Source: a virus. Taken from it: a stretch of 47,143 bases of DNA. The stretch covers positions 1 through 47,143 of IMG/VR virus record IMGVR_UViG_3300021378_001197. The stretch is one strand, 5' to 3'. Under the pieces are notes generated by a model. The model had not been told where the DNA came from, did no database searches, and saw nothing but the letters and a program-made list of their open reading frames with translations. Made by a program: the position numbers and the translations under genes. Below are positions 1 to 8,182 of the stretch, piece by piece. How positions within the stretch are numbered: the stretch's first letter is position 1; every line of letters starts with the position of its first letter.

Positions 1-389
1 AGCATTCCTGCTTGTGACCACATAGTGCTACTCATAGCACCTACTTGTCCTCTGTTCTTGTAAGTGTTAAGTCTACCTACAATATAGTCTGAACTCTGTC
101 CTGCTAGTTTAGGAAATACTGCCATACCTTGTCCTTCCATTCCGTGACAAGCGGCACACCCTGCCCATAAACTTCTGATGTCACTGAACTCGTCCAAGTT
201 AGCCAATGCTTGTTTGCGTTGCTCTATCTCTGATGCTGTGCCATTAAGTGCTACATAGTCTACATAGCATTGTCCAGTACACGAACTGTTACTGCTGTAA
301 CCAGTGTATTCTAAATTTGGATATACTTTAGCAACAAAGAAAATACCTATTGCTAAAACTCCTAACATTGTCATTCCTAATTCTTTCAT
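1..389 (-). CDS. c-type cytochrome (class I), C-terminus cut by window edge
   Basis: An open frame starts at ATG 389 and runs off the left edge, giving about 129 residues. Residues ~4-20 form a hydrophobic signal-anchor, followed by a spacer with a CTGQC Cys pair. The heme motif CAACH lies at 158..144 and is followed by GMEGQG, FPKLAGQ and a Met that could be the axial ligand, as in cytochrome c4/c5-type proteins. Such proteins are exported and heme-loaded by the host Ccm machinery, so this one should be membrane-anchored in the periplasm. ATG overlaps the stop of the upstream gene (ATGA), indicating coupled translation. Function in the phage is unknown; altering host electron flow is an inference. 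The heme-domain identity is solid, the subfamily less so. Confidence 0.85.
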   Translation of the reverse strand, partial: MKELGMTMLGVLAIGIFFVAKVYPNLEYTGYSSNSSCTGQCYVDYVALNGTASEIEQRKQALANLDEFSDIRSLWAGCAACHGMEGQGMAVFPKLAGQSSDYIVGRLNTYKNRGQVGAMSSTMWSQAGM

Positions 390-1183
390 TTTTCTCCGTA
401 ATTATCATCGACATCCAATCTTATGATATCATCTTCAGACAGTATCTGACCCGCCCATATCTCCACTAGTCTCAGTGGTATCTCTCCTGGGTTCGTCAAC
501 TTGTGAGTCTGTGTTGGTCTGATGTACACTGACTCTCCTTCGACTATGAAAAACTCTCTGTCTTCTATTGACCTGGTCCCGCCTTGCTTTATGTGTCCTG
601 CGCCTTCTAAGACTACCCAATGCTCACTCCTATGTAAATGGAATTGGTCACTTAGACTTTTACCAGGATCAACTATCAGTTCTTTAACTTTATAGCCATT
701 ACCTTCTGCAAGTTCTTTGTACCTACCCCAAGGTCTTTCAACTGTATTTATTTGAAATTCCTTTATTAACTCACTACTACTAGCAATTTTGTGGTTTCCA
801 CCTATACCAAACTGCATATCTATATTATACCTAGCACATACCTCTGCTTCTCTAATCTTTTTAGTGCTACTTCTATCGCCACCGTTACAGAAAACTATTG
901 AGTCGTCTGGGTGTCTTATTGCAAAGTTTCTGATAGCACTGGAACTACTATCATCTGTATCTTCTGATTGAAGAATTGCATTATGAACACACTCTAACTC
1001 TTGTATAATTTCTAAACGTTGGTCTCCTGACATAAAAGGTTTCCCTTTCTTCCTAGTGAGCCAGTCATCACTATTAACTAATACAATTACCTTCTTGCCT
1101 AACTTAGATGCTTCTTTAAACATCTTAAGATGTCCTAAGTGTAGAGGATCAAACCCTCCACTGACAATAGCATAGTCGTACAT
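386..1183 (-). CDS. Nucleotidyltransferase-cupin fusion (cytidylyltransferase + ManC-type isomerase domain)
   Basis: 265 residues with two domains. Residues ~1-135 are a cytidylyltransferase-like domain with GGFDPLHLGHL, carrying the HxGH nucleotide-binding motif of glycerol-3-phosphate cytidylyltransferase and RfaE2 relatives. Residues ~148-255 are a cupin like the C-terminal half of type II mannose-6-phosphate isomerase (VERPWGRYKEL, then DQFHLHRSEHWVVLEG with metal-binding His). It probably makes or isomerises an activated sugar or polyol. Start ATG 1183 overlaps the bS21 stop as TAATG, with GAGGAAGAG upstream. The substrate cannot be read from sequence. Confidence 0.85.
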   Translation of the reverse strand: MYDYAIVSGGFDPLHLGHLKMFKEASKLGKKVIVLVNSDDWLTRKKGKPFMSGDQRLEIIQELECVHNAILQSEDTDDSSSSAIRNFAIRHPDDSIVFCNGGDRSSTKKIREAEVCARYNIDMQFGIGGNHKIASSSELIKEFQINTVERPWGRYKELAEGNGYKVKELIVDPGKSLSDQFHLHRSEHWVVLEGAGHIKQGGTRSIEDREFFIVEGESVYIRPTQTHKLTNPGEIPLRLVEIWAGQILSEDDIIRLDVDDNYGEK

Positions 1184-1587
1184 TAATATCTCTTCCTCAT
1201 TTTTCTAACCATCTCTTGGCGTAGGAATTCTTTACGTCTTTTCTTTTTAGTCTTAAGATACTTTTGACCTACAGGACTAGGGACAGGCATATTACCTTTG
1301 ATTTGATTATCCCATACTTCTTTTGCCCAACGTTTCTTTGCTTGATTCTTTAACCTTTTGCGTTTCGCACTAGGCTTTTCATAGAACTCTCTTTTGGAAA
1401 GTTCTTTTTGTCTGTCTGCTTTGAGTAATATTTTCTTTAATATTCTTACAGACTTTTCAACATTGCCGTCGATTACTCTTACACTAGCACCTTTGCTAAT
1501 AGGTTCTCTCGTTTGATTACTATCAAACTTCTTCTTATTGTTATAAGAATCCTTAGTCCGATTTTTCCAATTGTTATCTTTATTCAT
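1183..1587 (-). CDS. rpsU: Ribosomal protein bS21, phage-encoded, extended
   Basis: The central part (about residues 35-90) is bS21: a SVRVIDGNVEKSVRILKK start followed by REFYEKPSAKRKR, which matches the conserved REFYEKP.(E/A)RKR core. bS21 sits on the 30S platform near the mRNA Shine-Dalgarno helix and is a known phage-borne ribosomal protein. Here it is 134 residues against about 70 in bacteria, with a ~33-residue N-terminal and a ~45-residue very basic C-terminal addition. Start ATG 1587 has GGAGAAAA just upstream. A sigma-70 promoter lies at 1611-1638. Likely role: biasing host ribosomes toward phage mRNAs (inference). Confidence 0.9.
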   Translation of the reverse strand: MNKDNNWKNRTKDSYNNKKKFDSNQTREPISKGASVRVIDGNVEKSVRILKKILLKADRQKELSKREFYEKPSAKRKRLKNQAKKRWAKEVWDNQIKGNMPVPSPVGQKYLKTKKKRRKEFLRQEMVRKMRKRY

Positions 1588-1610
1588 TTTTCTCCATTCA
1601 TACAGTTTAT

Positions 1611-1638
1611 ATTATACTTCTTTATTGAAACTTGTCAA
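1611..1638 (-). promoter_or_regulatory. Sigma-70 promoter before bS21
   Basis: Reading the minus strand, TTGACA (1638..1633) is followed by a 16-nt spacer and TATAAT (1616..1611). Both hexamers are perfect. It overlaps the 3' end of clpX and sits about 24 nt before the bS21 ATG, so bS21 and the two genes after it can be transcribed early by host polymerase. Confidence 0.8.
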
Positions 1639-2857
1639 CCTGAAATTCCTCTGTTACATTTCCAGAATCTAGTACAGGTTTTGCTGTGAGGTTCCTCACT
1701 TCTATTCTTTTAATACTTTTCTTGTTTATCTTAGGCAAGTAAAACATCAGCATCTTAAAACACTCTTCGCATAAACTTCTTATGCCTCTTGCTCCTACTT
1801 TACTTTTCTTTACACTTTTTGCAACGTCTAAATAAAACTCATCTAGTAATTCTAATTCTACTCCGTCTAACAAAAACAATTCTTGATATTGTTTAGTAAC
1901 ACTACGTTTACTAGTTTTCATTATGCTAACAAATTGTTCTTCTTCTAAGTCGTTTAGTTTTGTTAGTATAGGAAATCTTCCTACCAATTCAGGAATCAAT
2001 CCGTACATAATTAAATCTTCTGGATCATACTTTATGTCAGGCTGTTTTGAATTGATTGATCCTTTGAATCCTACTTTAGACCCTTTGCTCAATCTTTTAG
2101 TTACAATGTCATCTATGCCAACAAATGCTCCTGCTGTTATAAACAACACATTTGTTGTATCAAATTCTATAGTAGCACCTTTTTGTTGTTGTGCTTTGCC
2201 ACCTTCTGCTATTTCAACTACTGTGCCTTCTACTAGTCTTAGCAATGCCTGTTGTACGCCTTGGCCACTAACATCTCTTGTGTTTGTGTTTGACTCACTG
2301 CTTCTGCTTTTCTTATCTATTTCATCTATAAACACTATGCCGCGTTGAGCATCTTCTAAGTTGTTGTTAGAGTTTTTGTAAAGTCGTTGTAGCACACTTT
2401 CAACATCTTCGCCTACATAACCTGCTTCAGTTAATGTTGTTGCATCTGCTACAGCAAAAGGAACTTTCAAATAGTCTGATAATGTTTTAACTAGCAATGT
2501 TTTACCTGTACCACTTGGCCCTATCATTAGTACATTACTTTTCTCTATTTCATTAGTCTTTATATCATTAAATAAGATACGTTTATAATGATTGTAGGCA
2601 GACACAGCCAATGTTATCTTGGCATCGTCTTGTCCAATAACATAATCATCTAGGTGTGCTTTAATCTCTTCTGGTGTAGGAACATTCTCAGTATCTAAGA
2701 TTGTTTCTTCCTCGTTGTCTGATTGTAATATTCTATATGACAGTTCTATACACTCGTTGCAAATGTAAACTTCAGGTCCTGCGACTAGTTTATCGACTTC
2801 TTTTCTTATCTTCCCACAAAAGTTGCAGGAAAAATTATCTGTTGTGTCTTCTGTCAT
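1622..2857 (-). CDS. clpX: ClpX, AAA+ unfoldase of the ClpXP protease
   Basis: 411 residues, full ClpX length. An N-terminal zinc-binding domain has Cys11, Cys14, Cys33 and Cys36. Walker A is GPSGTGKT (113-120), pore loop GYVG (146-149), Walker B FIDEID (176-181), and the ClpP-docking loop reads VGF (262-264) in place of the usual IGF. ClpX unfolds tagged substrates and feeds them to ClpP; no clpP lies in this window, so it would have to use host ClpP. The RKH loop that in E. coli ClpX helps recognise the ssrA tag aligns here with KAQ (~221-223). ATG 2857 is chosen over an in-frame TTG 6 nt upstream. An ATAAATA motif ends 7 nt before the ATG. Confidence 0.93.
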   Translation of the reverse strand: MTEDTTDNFSCNFCGKIRKEVDKLVAGPEVYICNECIELSYRILQSDNEEETILDTENVPTPEEIKAHLDDYVIGQDDAKITLAVSAYNHYKRILFNDIKTNEIEKSNVLMIGPSGTGKTLLVKTLSDYLKVPFAVADATTLTEAGYVGEDVESVLQRLYKNSNNNLEDAQRGIVFIDEIDKKSRSSESNTNTRDVSGQGVQQALLRLVEGTVVEIAEGGKAQQQKGATIEFDTTNVLFITAGAFVGIDDIVTKRLSKGSKVGFKGSINSKQPDIKYDPEDLIMYGLIPELVGRFPILTKLNDLEEEQFVSIMKTSKRSVTKQYQELFLLDGVELELLDEFYLDVAKSVKKSKVGARGIRSLCEECFKMLMFYLPKINKKSIKRIEVRNLTAKPVLDSGNVTEEFQVDKFQ

Positions 2858-2864
2858 TAGCAAA

Positions 2865-2871
2865 TATTTAT
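2865..2871 (-). promoter_or_regulatory. Late-type promoter motif, clpX
   Basis: Minus-strand ATAAATA separated from the clpX ATG by 7 nt (TTTGCTA). No Shine-Dalgarno sequence is present between them. If the motif is the -10 element, as in T4 late promoters, transcription would begin at or next to the ATG. Confidence 0.55.
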
Positions 2872-2872
2872 G

Positions 2873-4912
2873 TTATTTCTTAATAGTAAACTTAGATCCC
2901 TGGTATTCATTGTCATCTGGTTTTGCTTTACTGGCGTCCCAATTGGTTGCGTCAGTTGAAGCATTATCCTTTTCTTGATTCTTTTCCCAGATGTTTGTTG
3001 GTGCAGGCTTAAAGAATGTTCTAAAATTTTCTACTGTGGTATTTGCTGATGCTAATAAATTGTTTATAATTTGTTGCTTGTTTTGTCCAGGGTCAACTGT
3101 TAATACACCAAAGTACTCTGCAAACTCTAACAGTTGCTTCTTGGTCTTTGGAGTAAGTATGCTTTTAACTTCTGATGTTAGTTCTTCTTTGACTACAGGA
3201 GTACGCATACCATCGTGTGTTTCTATCTCTACCCAATCTGTTTGCTCATCATCTAGACTTTTAAGTGTCTCTTCAAACTTTTCATTTACTTCTTCCAATG
3301 CTTGTTCTTTAGTAGGAATAGACACTTCGCTTATTTTCTGAGGTCCTAAGTCTACTTCATCTTCTTTAACAACTACAGGATGAAAGCCTGGGTCTTGCTT
3401 CTTGGCGTAAGATTCTGCTATTGCCAATGCGGCATCACTAACAGCACTTGGAATATCTTCATACGTTGTTTCTACTATTGTGTTTGTTGAAGGTTCATCT
3501 ACACTTCCCCAATCTACTTTTAACTGTTCATCTATTTCTATTGTGAGTTTATCCGTAAACTCTTTGTCTATGTGAATGTCTTCTATGTCTGGCAACTTGT
3601 CAGGATTTAGTATGTCTAATATTTCTTGTCTGTCTTCTGGGTCATTAGGGTCAAGATAGTCCTCATCAGTAACTTCTTCAATCTCTGGTGTTGGATTTTT
3701 TGGCTCTGGGTCTGGTGTTGGATCTTTTGGCTCTGGACCTGTGCTTTCTAAGTTTATACCATAACGTAATAGTGTTTGGTTAGCCGCAATCAATAACATA
3801 ACTGCTAATGGATCGAACACAAATACAAATAACAGTATGAATATTCTTATTGCTTTATCCATTATGTCTTGTTCTGAACTACCGTAAAGCAATTCAGCAA
3901 CGTATTTGATAGGTCCTATTTCCCTGTCAATGTCTCTAACTTTTTCTTCAGCACTAAACTTTTCATCTTTCAGTACTGCAATGTCATCAAATATTTCATC
4001 TATGTCAGCATTGAAATCTGTTACTTTTGCTATGTTGTTGTCTTGTTGTGTGCCACTTTGTAAACGTAATCTGTTAATCTCTGCATCAGCACCTTTGATA
4101 GAATCTTGTGCTTGTAATCTATAGTTGTCTACTGCATCTTGAAATACTTTTATGTCTGCACTTGCTTGTCCTCTAAGCCTAATCTTCTCATCTTTGATTT
4201 CATTTCTTTCATCTGTTTGGCTTGCTCTTAATTGATTTGCCTGTGCTACATAATCTATCTTTTCTGTTTCAGCACCTTGAAATATTCCGCCTTCATCTGT
4301 TGTGATAACTTCTATGCCTTTGTTTCTTAAATCATTTACTGCTTTGTCTAGTTCAGATAGTCTACTATCCTGTTGAGCAATGTCTACTTTGAGTTGCTCT
4401 CTAACTGTGTTAATTTGTTCTTGGTTGTAATCAATGTCGCCTTGTACTCTTGCCCAAGCACCATCTCTGATATCTTCTTGTTGCTTGATGCTTTCGCTTA
4501 CATCTATTCCGCCTTCACTTAAATCTGTTATACGTCCTCGTATAATTTCTATTTTGTTTTCTTCTCTAAGTATCAATCCATCTATGCGTTCTACTTCTGC
4601 TGTTGCTATAGCACCGTCACTGGATACATCTGAAGATGCTTTAGACAAGTAACCATAGATACCTGCTGATGTAATCAGCATAAGTACAACCACTGCTGTG
4701 GTAAGGTATGATTTAAGTAATAGTCCTGTTTCATTCCAGTATCTATATAACCAACTTGCAGTTAGCAGTTTACCTACTTCTAATGTTCCAGCCATTATGG
4801 CTACACTCATTGGCATACCGCCAAAGAATATCATAAGTCCAGCAATGCTGAACCAAGCCGCTACTCCGGCAATGGCGATTGCTGTAATTAATGTTATGAT
4901 TCCGAACCACAT
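2873..4912 (-). CDS. Large membrane protein with coiled-coil core and acidic tail
   Basis: 679 residues. About residues 1-90 hold three hydrophobic segments. A long Gln/Glu/Asp/Lys-rich coiled coil follows (~100-335), then another membrane segment around residues 350-380 (FILLFVFVFDPLAVMLLIAA). A Pro/Glu linker built of EPK(D/N)PTP units follows, then a long acidic soluble tail. The layout resembles DUF4407-type membrane proteins, which is a loose comparison. ATG 4912 has AAAGG upstream. Neighbours are clpX downstream and a divergent sugar operon upstream. It may be an inner-membrane or infection-complex component; no catalytic motif is visible. Confidence 0.75.
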   Translation of the reverse strand: MWFGIITLITAIAIAGVAAWFSIAGLMIFFGGMPMSVAIMAGTLEVGKLLTASWLYRYWNETGLLLKSYLTTAVVVLMLITSAGIYGYLSKASSDVSSDGAIATAEVERIDGLILREENKIEIIRGRITDLSEGGIDVSESIKQQEDIRDGAWARVQGDIDYNQEQINTVREQLKVDIAQQDSRLSELDKAVNDLRNKGIEVITTDEGGIFQGAETEKIDYVAQANQLRASQTDERNEIKDEKIRLRGQASADIKVFQDAVDNYRLQAQDSIKGADAEINRLRLQSGTQQDNNIAKVTDFNADIDEIFDDIAVLKDEKFSAEEKVRDIDREIGPIKYVAELLYGSSEQDIMDKAIRIFILLFVFVFDPLAVMLLIAANQTLLRYGINLESTGPEPKDPTPDPEPKNPTPEIEEVTDEDYLDPNDPEDRQEILDILNPDKLPDIEDIHIDKEFTDKLTIEIDEQLKVDWGSVDEPSTNTIVETTYEDIPSAVSDAALAIAESYAKKQDPGFHPVVVKEDEVDLGPQKISEVSIPTKEQALEEVNEKFEETLKSLDDEQTDWVEIETHDGMRTPVVKEELTSEVKSILTPKTKKQLLEFAEYFGVLTVDPGQNKQQIINNLLASANTTVENFRTFFKPAPTNIWEKNQEKDNASTDATNWDASKAKPDDNEYQGSKFTIKK
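3684..3737. repeat. Two 27-nt tandem repeats in the Pro-rich linker
   Basis: Two adjacent 27-nt units (3684-3710 and 3711-3737) differ at about two positions and encode the repeated (D/E)PEPK(N/D)PTP linker of the membrane protein. This is the kind of site where linker length can change by slippage. Confidence 0.8.
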
Positions 4913-4938
4913 AATTGTACCTTTAAGTTAAGTACTAC

Positions 4939-4972
4939 TATTTATCGTATTTCTAATTGTGTTTCTATTTAT
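4939..4972 (-). promoter_or_regulatory. Pair of late-type motifs for the membrane protein
   Basis: Two minus-strand ATAAATA copies, at 4945..4939 and 4972..4966. The nearer ends 26 nt before the ATG at 4912, leaving room for the AAAGG ribosome site. They lie in the divergent intergenic region between a minus and a plus operon. Confidence 0.55.
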
Positions 4973-4995
4973 TTGTGAACTTAAATAGAGTGTAC

Positions 4996-5002
4996 ATAAA
5001 TA
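4996..5002 (+). promoter_or_regulatory. Late-type motif directly before the SDR gene
   Basis: Plus-strand ATAAATA (4996-5002) is followed by 6 nt and then ATG 5009. There is no Shine-Dalgarno in the gap, so the transcript would be leaderless if this is the -10 element. It faces away from the motif pair at 4939-4972. Confidence 0.55.
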
Positions 5003-5008
5003 GTACAT

Positions 5009-5929
5009 ATGAAAATACTAGTTACAGGCGCAGACGGATTTATAGGTAGTCATTTAGTTCCATTACTTAGGCAGAAAGGACATCATATTCACAGTCTTAA
5101 AAGCAAGTTAGAACAACACAAATACGTTCGAAAAGAAGTACTCGACTATGCACCAGATATTATTGTACACTTGGCGGCAAGAACAGAAGTAGAACAAAGT
5201 TTTTATGAACAGATAGACTTTACCCAAGTGAATTATGTAGGCACAGTAAACTTAATTGAAGTTGCAAGAGAAGTACCCAACTTGAAAAACTTTGTGTTTG
5301 CTAGTACAATGGAAGTGTATGGGTGGCAACCAGTCAGCGATTTAATTAGAGATGGCAAAGAGACTGCTGAAGATATTATTGCTTTCGATGAAGATACTCA
5401 ACCAAATCCAAATGCCCCCTACGCCGTGGCAAAGTATGCCTGCGAAAAATACTTAGAGTATGCACACAGAAGTTATGGCTTACCGTTTACTGCTATTAGA
5501 CAAACTAATGCGTATGGCAGAAAAGACAATGACTTCTTTGTAACAGAACAAGTTATAACACAAATGCTTAAATATCCAGAAGAGATTAACTTAGGTTACG
5601 GTGAACCATACAGAAACTTTATATGGATAGATGATTTATTAAAGGCTTGGGTAGGTGTAATTGAAAACCCAGACAAATGTGCAGGTGAAATATATTGCTT
5701 AGGCCCAGACAATGCAATCAAGATTAAAGACTATGTACAACTTATAGCAGACAAACTGGGTTGGAAAGGAACTGTTAATTGGAACACCAAGAAGGATAGA
5801 CCAGGCGAGATATATTTGTTAAACAGTAGTGGTAAAAAACTTGAAGATGCAATCGGTTGGAAGCCTAAAAAGACATTAGAGAATGGTGTTATCAATACCA
5901 TTAACATATGGAAGAAACTAGCAAAGTAA
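5009..5929 (+). CDS. NAD(P)-dependent sugar-nucleotide epimerase/dehydratase (extended SDR)
   Basis: 306 residues. The Rossmann motif TGADGFIGSHL (GxxGxxG) is at residues 6-16. The catalytic Ser lies in FVFASTMEVYG and the YxxxK pair in YAVAKYACEKY, as in UDP-glucose 4-epimerase, GDP-mannose dehydratase and relatives. It converts a nucleotide sugar; which one is not readable. The next gene starts 22 nt before its stop, suggesting coupled expression with a glycosyltransferase-like protein. The nucleotidyltransferase-cupin fusion on the other side of the divergent region could belong to the same pathway. Confidence 0.9.
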   Translation: MKILVTGADGFIGSHLVPLLRQKGHHIHSLKSKLEQHKYVRKEVLDYAPDIIVHLAARTEVEQSFYEQIDFTQVNYVGTVNLIEVAREVPNLKNFVFASTMEVYGWQPVSDLIRDGKETAEDIIAFDEDTQPNPNAPYAVAKYACEKYLEYAHRSYGLPFTAIRQTNAYGRKDNDFFVTEQVITQMLKYPEEINLGYGEPYRNFIWIDDLLKAWVGVIENPDKCAGEIYCLGPDNAIKIKDYVQLIADKLGWKGTVNWNTKKDRPGEIYLLNSSGKKLEDAIGWKPKKTLENGVINTINIWKKLAK

Positions 5930-7089
5930 ACATAAGAAGAGTTGTACTTAGAGACAATACTTTTTATGGCTTATGCTTATCTGATTTACAATCAACAAAT
6001 CAAAACAACTTTGGAAATGCACAACCTTTTGAATTTATAAAGTCAGTTGCAAACGAATTCAAAGAAACATTCGACAAAGCAGGCATAAACTTTCTAGAGC
6101 CTGTAAACATAAATCTCTTAAAGCCTGAGCAAGATGTAATATATGAAATAGATTCTGTAACATATTTTAACTTAGACTTTATACAACAAAGAATATATTT
6201 AAACTTACCAAATAAAATCATTTGTGATTTTGATGAAGGAGGTTATGACTTTGTACGTTCAAAACTGTTAGAAGATAACAGTATTAAACAACTCACAATC
6301 GTTACAGCAACACAAGGATTAGCAAGTACCAACAGCAACATACAGTTTGTTGTGATGCCGTTCTTTGGTCTAATGAGTTGTTGTAGTACAAATGCTCTTA
6401 CTCCTGACTTTCCTTTACAACCAAACACACCAAAGCAAACAGACAAGATACTAGTTCCAGTACACAAACCTAGACCTAGTAGACTGCTAACTCTATCTAA
6501 ACTGTGGCAATCAGGTATGCTAGACAATGCTGATTGGAGTTTAACAATAGACTTTGAAAACAAAAAGATTCCAAGTGATTGGTTTCACTCTAAGAATGTT
6601 AGTGAACACAGACATAAAAGATCCTTAAATCAATCGCAACTAGTAATTAATTTTATTGAAGAACACAAACAACAAATACCTAAACAGTTAGTTGGTGTGC
6701 CTGATGATTGGAGATGGTGTGGTGCTGTTAGTCCTGATTGGATTGGCAGGTACAATGCTTACATAGGTATAGACACTCATAATAATCTTGACACTAGAGT
6801 GCTAAAGGACGTATGCTTTTATACTGAAAAAACATTTAAAGGCTTTCTAATTAATGCTCCTGTTTACACAATAGCCAATGCAGGATTTAATAAGTTATTA
6901 GAACAATATGGATTTTATATGCCAGGCGACTATGACCATTTAGAAGGCGAAGATAGAATTTATGCTGTTATTGATTCTATACAACACAATGATTGGGATA
7001 GCGATAAGGTTGCTAACAATTACATACTAGCAAACAACAAAATGTTTTGGGTAGAATTAATTACTGCTACTCTGCTCGAACAAATCTAG
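5908..7089 (+). CDS. SEKT-family protein 1, putative glycosyltransferase-like
   Basis: 393 residues, no confident named family. The C-terminal part has YTEKTFKGFLINAPVY followed by a gap and LLEQYGF, a pattern shared with four other proteins of this window (9328, 10788, 13501 and 26417). The pattern recalls the (V/I)TEK...aG.(I/V)P.(V/I) acceptor of GT10-like glycosyltransferases, so a sugar-transferase role is an inference. It overlaps the SDR gene by 22 nt and converges with the minus-strand gene at 7057 (33-nt overlap). It lacks the IEHNYN-like tail motif of its relatives. Confidence 0.6.
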   Translation: MEETSKVNIRRVVLRDNTFYGLCLSDLQSTNQNNFGNAQPFEFIKSVANEFKETFDKAGINFLEPVNINLLKPEQDVIYEIDSVTYFNLDFIQQRIYLNLPNKIICDFDEGGYDFVRSKLLEDNSIKQLTIVTATQGLASTNSNIQFVVMPFFGLMSCCSTNALTPDFPLQPNTPKQTDKILVPVHKPRPSRLLTLSKLWQSGMLDNADWSLTIDFENKKIPSDWFHSKNVSEHRHKRSLNQSQLVINFIEEHKQQIPKQLVGVPDDWRWCGAVSPDWIGRYNAYIGIDTHNNLDTRVLKDVCFYTEKTFKGFLINAPVYTIANAGFNKLLEQYGFYMPGDYDHLEGEDRIYAVIDSIQHNDWDSDKVANNYILANNKMFWVELITATLLEQI

Positions 7090-7680
7090 TACATCTATAT
7101 CTTCTATAATTGGTTCTGGTTCCCATTTAATTGGTCTTTTGTATCTTAAATCTTGTGGAAAGTCTTCAGTAAAGATTAATCTGTCCATTTTGTTTTTGTA
7201 TGTGGCAAGTGTTTGTATCTCTTCCATTCTAGTTTCGGCATACTTATTCATTATTTCTTGATTCATAGTTACTTCTAATGGAGTTTCCCAACTACTGTGC
7301 CAAGGATCTACATACTCTCCTAAGTTTTCAACTAAAGGATTATATCCTTTCATAACTCTTTGAGTCTTTTCTGTTATATGCCTAGCAACATAAAAACTTT
7401 TAGTACACTCAACAAAGTCTTTTCTCAATAGAATTGTTACAGTTGGATTCATAGCAAACAAATCTTCCATAAGATTATCGTATGTAGAATGTCTAATATG
7501 AGATGGGAATATTTTTAGAATACTGTTTTCGAAATCAGTATTTTTTAATATGCGTTCAGTGTGTTGTTTTCTGTTTGTGTGAAATAGTTCGCCGTGATTT
7601 TGTATCTCTAAATCTCTTGCTTGTTTTTTAACATAATATGTACTGCCAGTTCTCGGCATTGTGAGAACTAATTCAAACAT
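7057..7680 (-). CDS. Sulfotransferase-like protein
   Basis: 207 residues. The N-terminus TMPRTGSTYYVKK fits the 5'-phosphosulfate-binding loop of PAPS-dependent sulfotransferases. TILLRKDFVECTKSFYVAR supplies the Arg...Ser pair of the 3'-phosphate-binding motif. It would transfer sulfate from PAPS to a carbohydrate or protein. Start ATG 7680 overlaps the stop of the QueD-like gene as TAATG. The domain is short for the family, so the acceptor site may be reduced. The tail overlaps the convergent plus-strand gene. Confidence 0.65.
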   Translation of the reverse strand: MFELVLTMPRTGSTYYVKKQARDLEIQNHGELFHTNRKQHTERILKNTDFENSILKIFPSHIRHSTYDNLMEDLFAMNPTVTILLRKDFVECTKSFYVARHITEKTQRVMKGYNPLVENLGEYVDPWHSSWETPLEVTMNQEIMNKYAETRMEEIQTLATYKNKMDRLIFTEDFPQDLRYKRPIKWEPEPIIEDIDVLDLFEQSSSN

Positions 7681-8159
7681 TACTCTGGATAATGAACTTT
7701 AACGTGGTCGTTACGTTCTACTGATGCACTATTGGCTTCGTGCTCTTTTACAGTAACTTTTTGCACCCAACATCTTCCTTTGGTCATAACCTTAACAATT
7801 TCATTTGCTTCATCATATGCCATTTCGGCAAACCGTTCGCACCCTGTTGCATCAACAACTCTCATATCAATAAGACCTTTGTCATTTAACATTTGAACTG
7901 TCTCCATTTCAGGATCGTCTCTGGCTACCAAATAAGTATGGTCGAACATATTCTTCAACCATTCTTTGAGAGGTTTAAGTCCACCGAAGTCTACTGCCCA
8001 GTTGCGTTCATCTAGTTCATCACAACCAAAAGTAAACTCAAACTGTAGAGCATAACCGTGGATTAGATTACAATGGCTGTCTGCTCTCCATTGTCTAAAT
8101 GCACAACTATGACCCGTTGCGTGGGTATAAGTTTTGCCTGAATAAAAACGTTTGTTCAT
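7680..8159 (-). CDS. 6-pyruvoyl-tetrahydropterin / 6-carboxytetrahydropterin synthase-like (QueD family)
   Basis: 159 residues from ATG 8159. An in-frame TTG 12 nt upstream is rejected because TGAGG, a good ribosome site, precedes the ATG. An early Zn-ligand His lies in THATGH, and CNLIHGYALQFEF corresponds to the C...HGH motif, with Tyr in place of the second His. FDHTYL and a C-terminal KEHEANSASV segment fit the family. QueD makes the preQ0 precursor, and PTPS makes biopterin-type cofactors. With the altered Zn ligand the reaction is uncertain. A strong sigma-70 promoter precedes it. Confidence 0.78.
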   Translation of the reverse strand: MNKRFYSGKTYTHATGHSCAFRQWRADSHCNLIHGYALQFEFTFGCDELDERNWAVDFGGLKPLKEWLKNMFDHTYLVARDDPEMETVQMLNDKGLIDMRVVDATGCERFAEMAYDEANEIVKVMTKGRCWVQKVTVKEHEANSASVERNDHVKVHYPE

Positions 8160-8182
8160 AAGATACCTCAATAATAGTGTAT

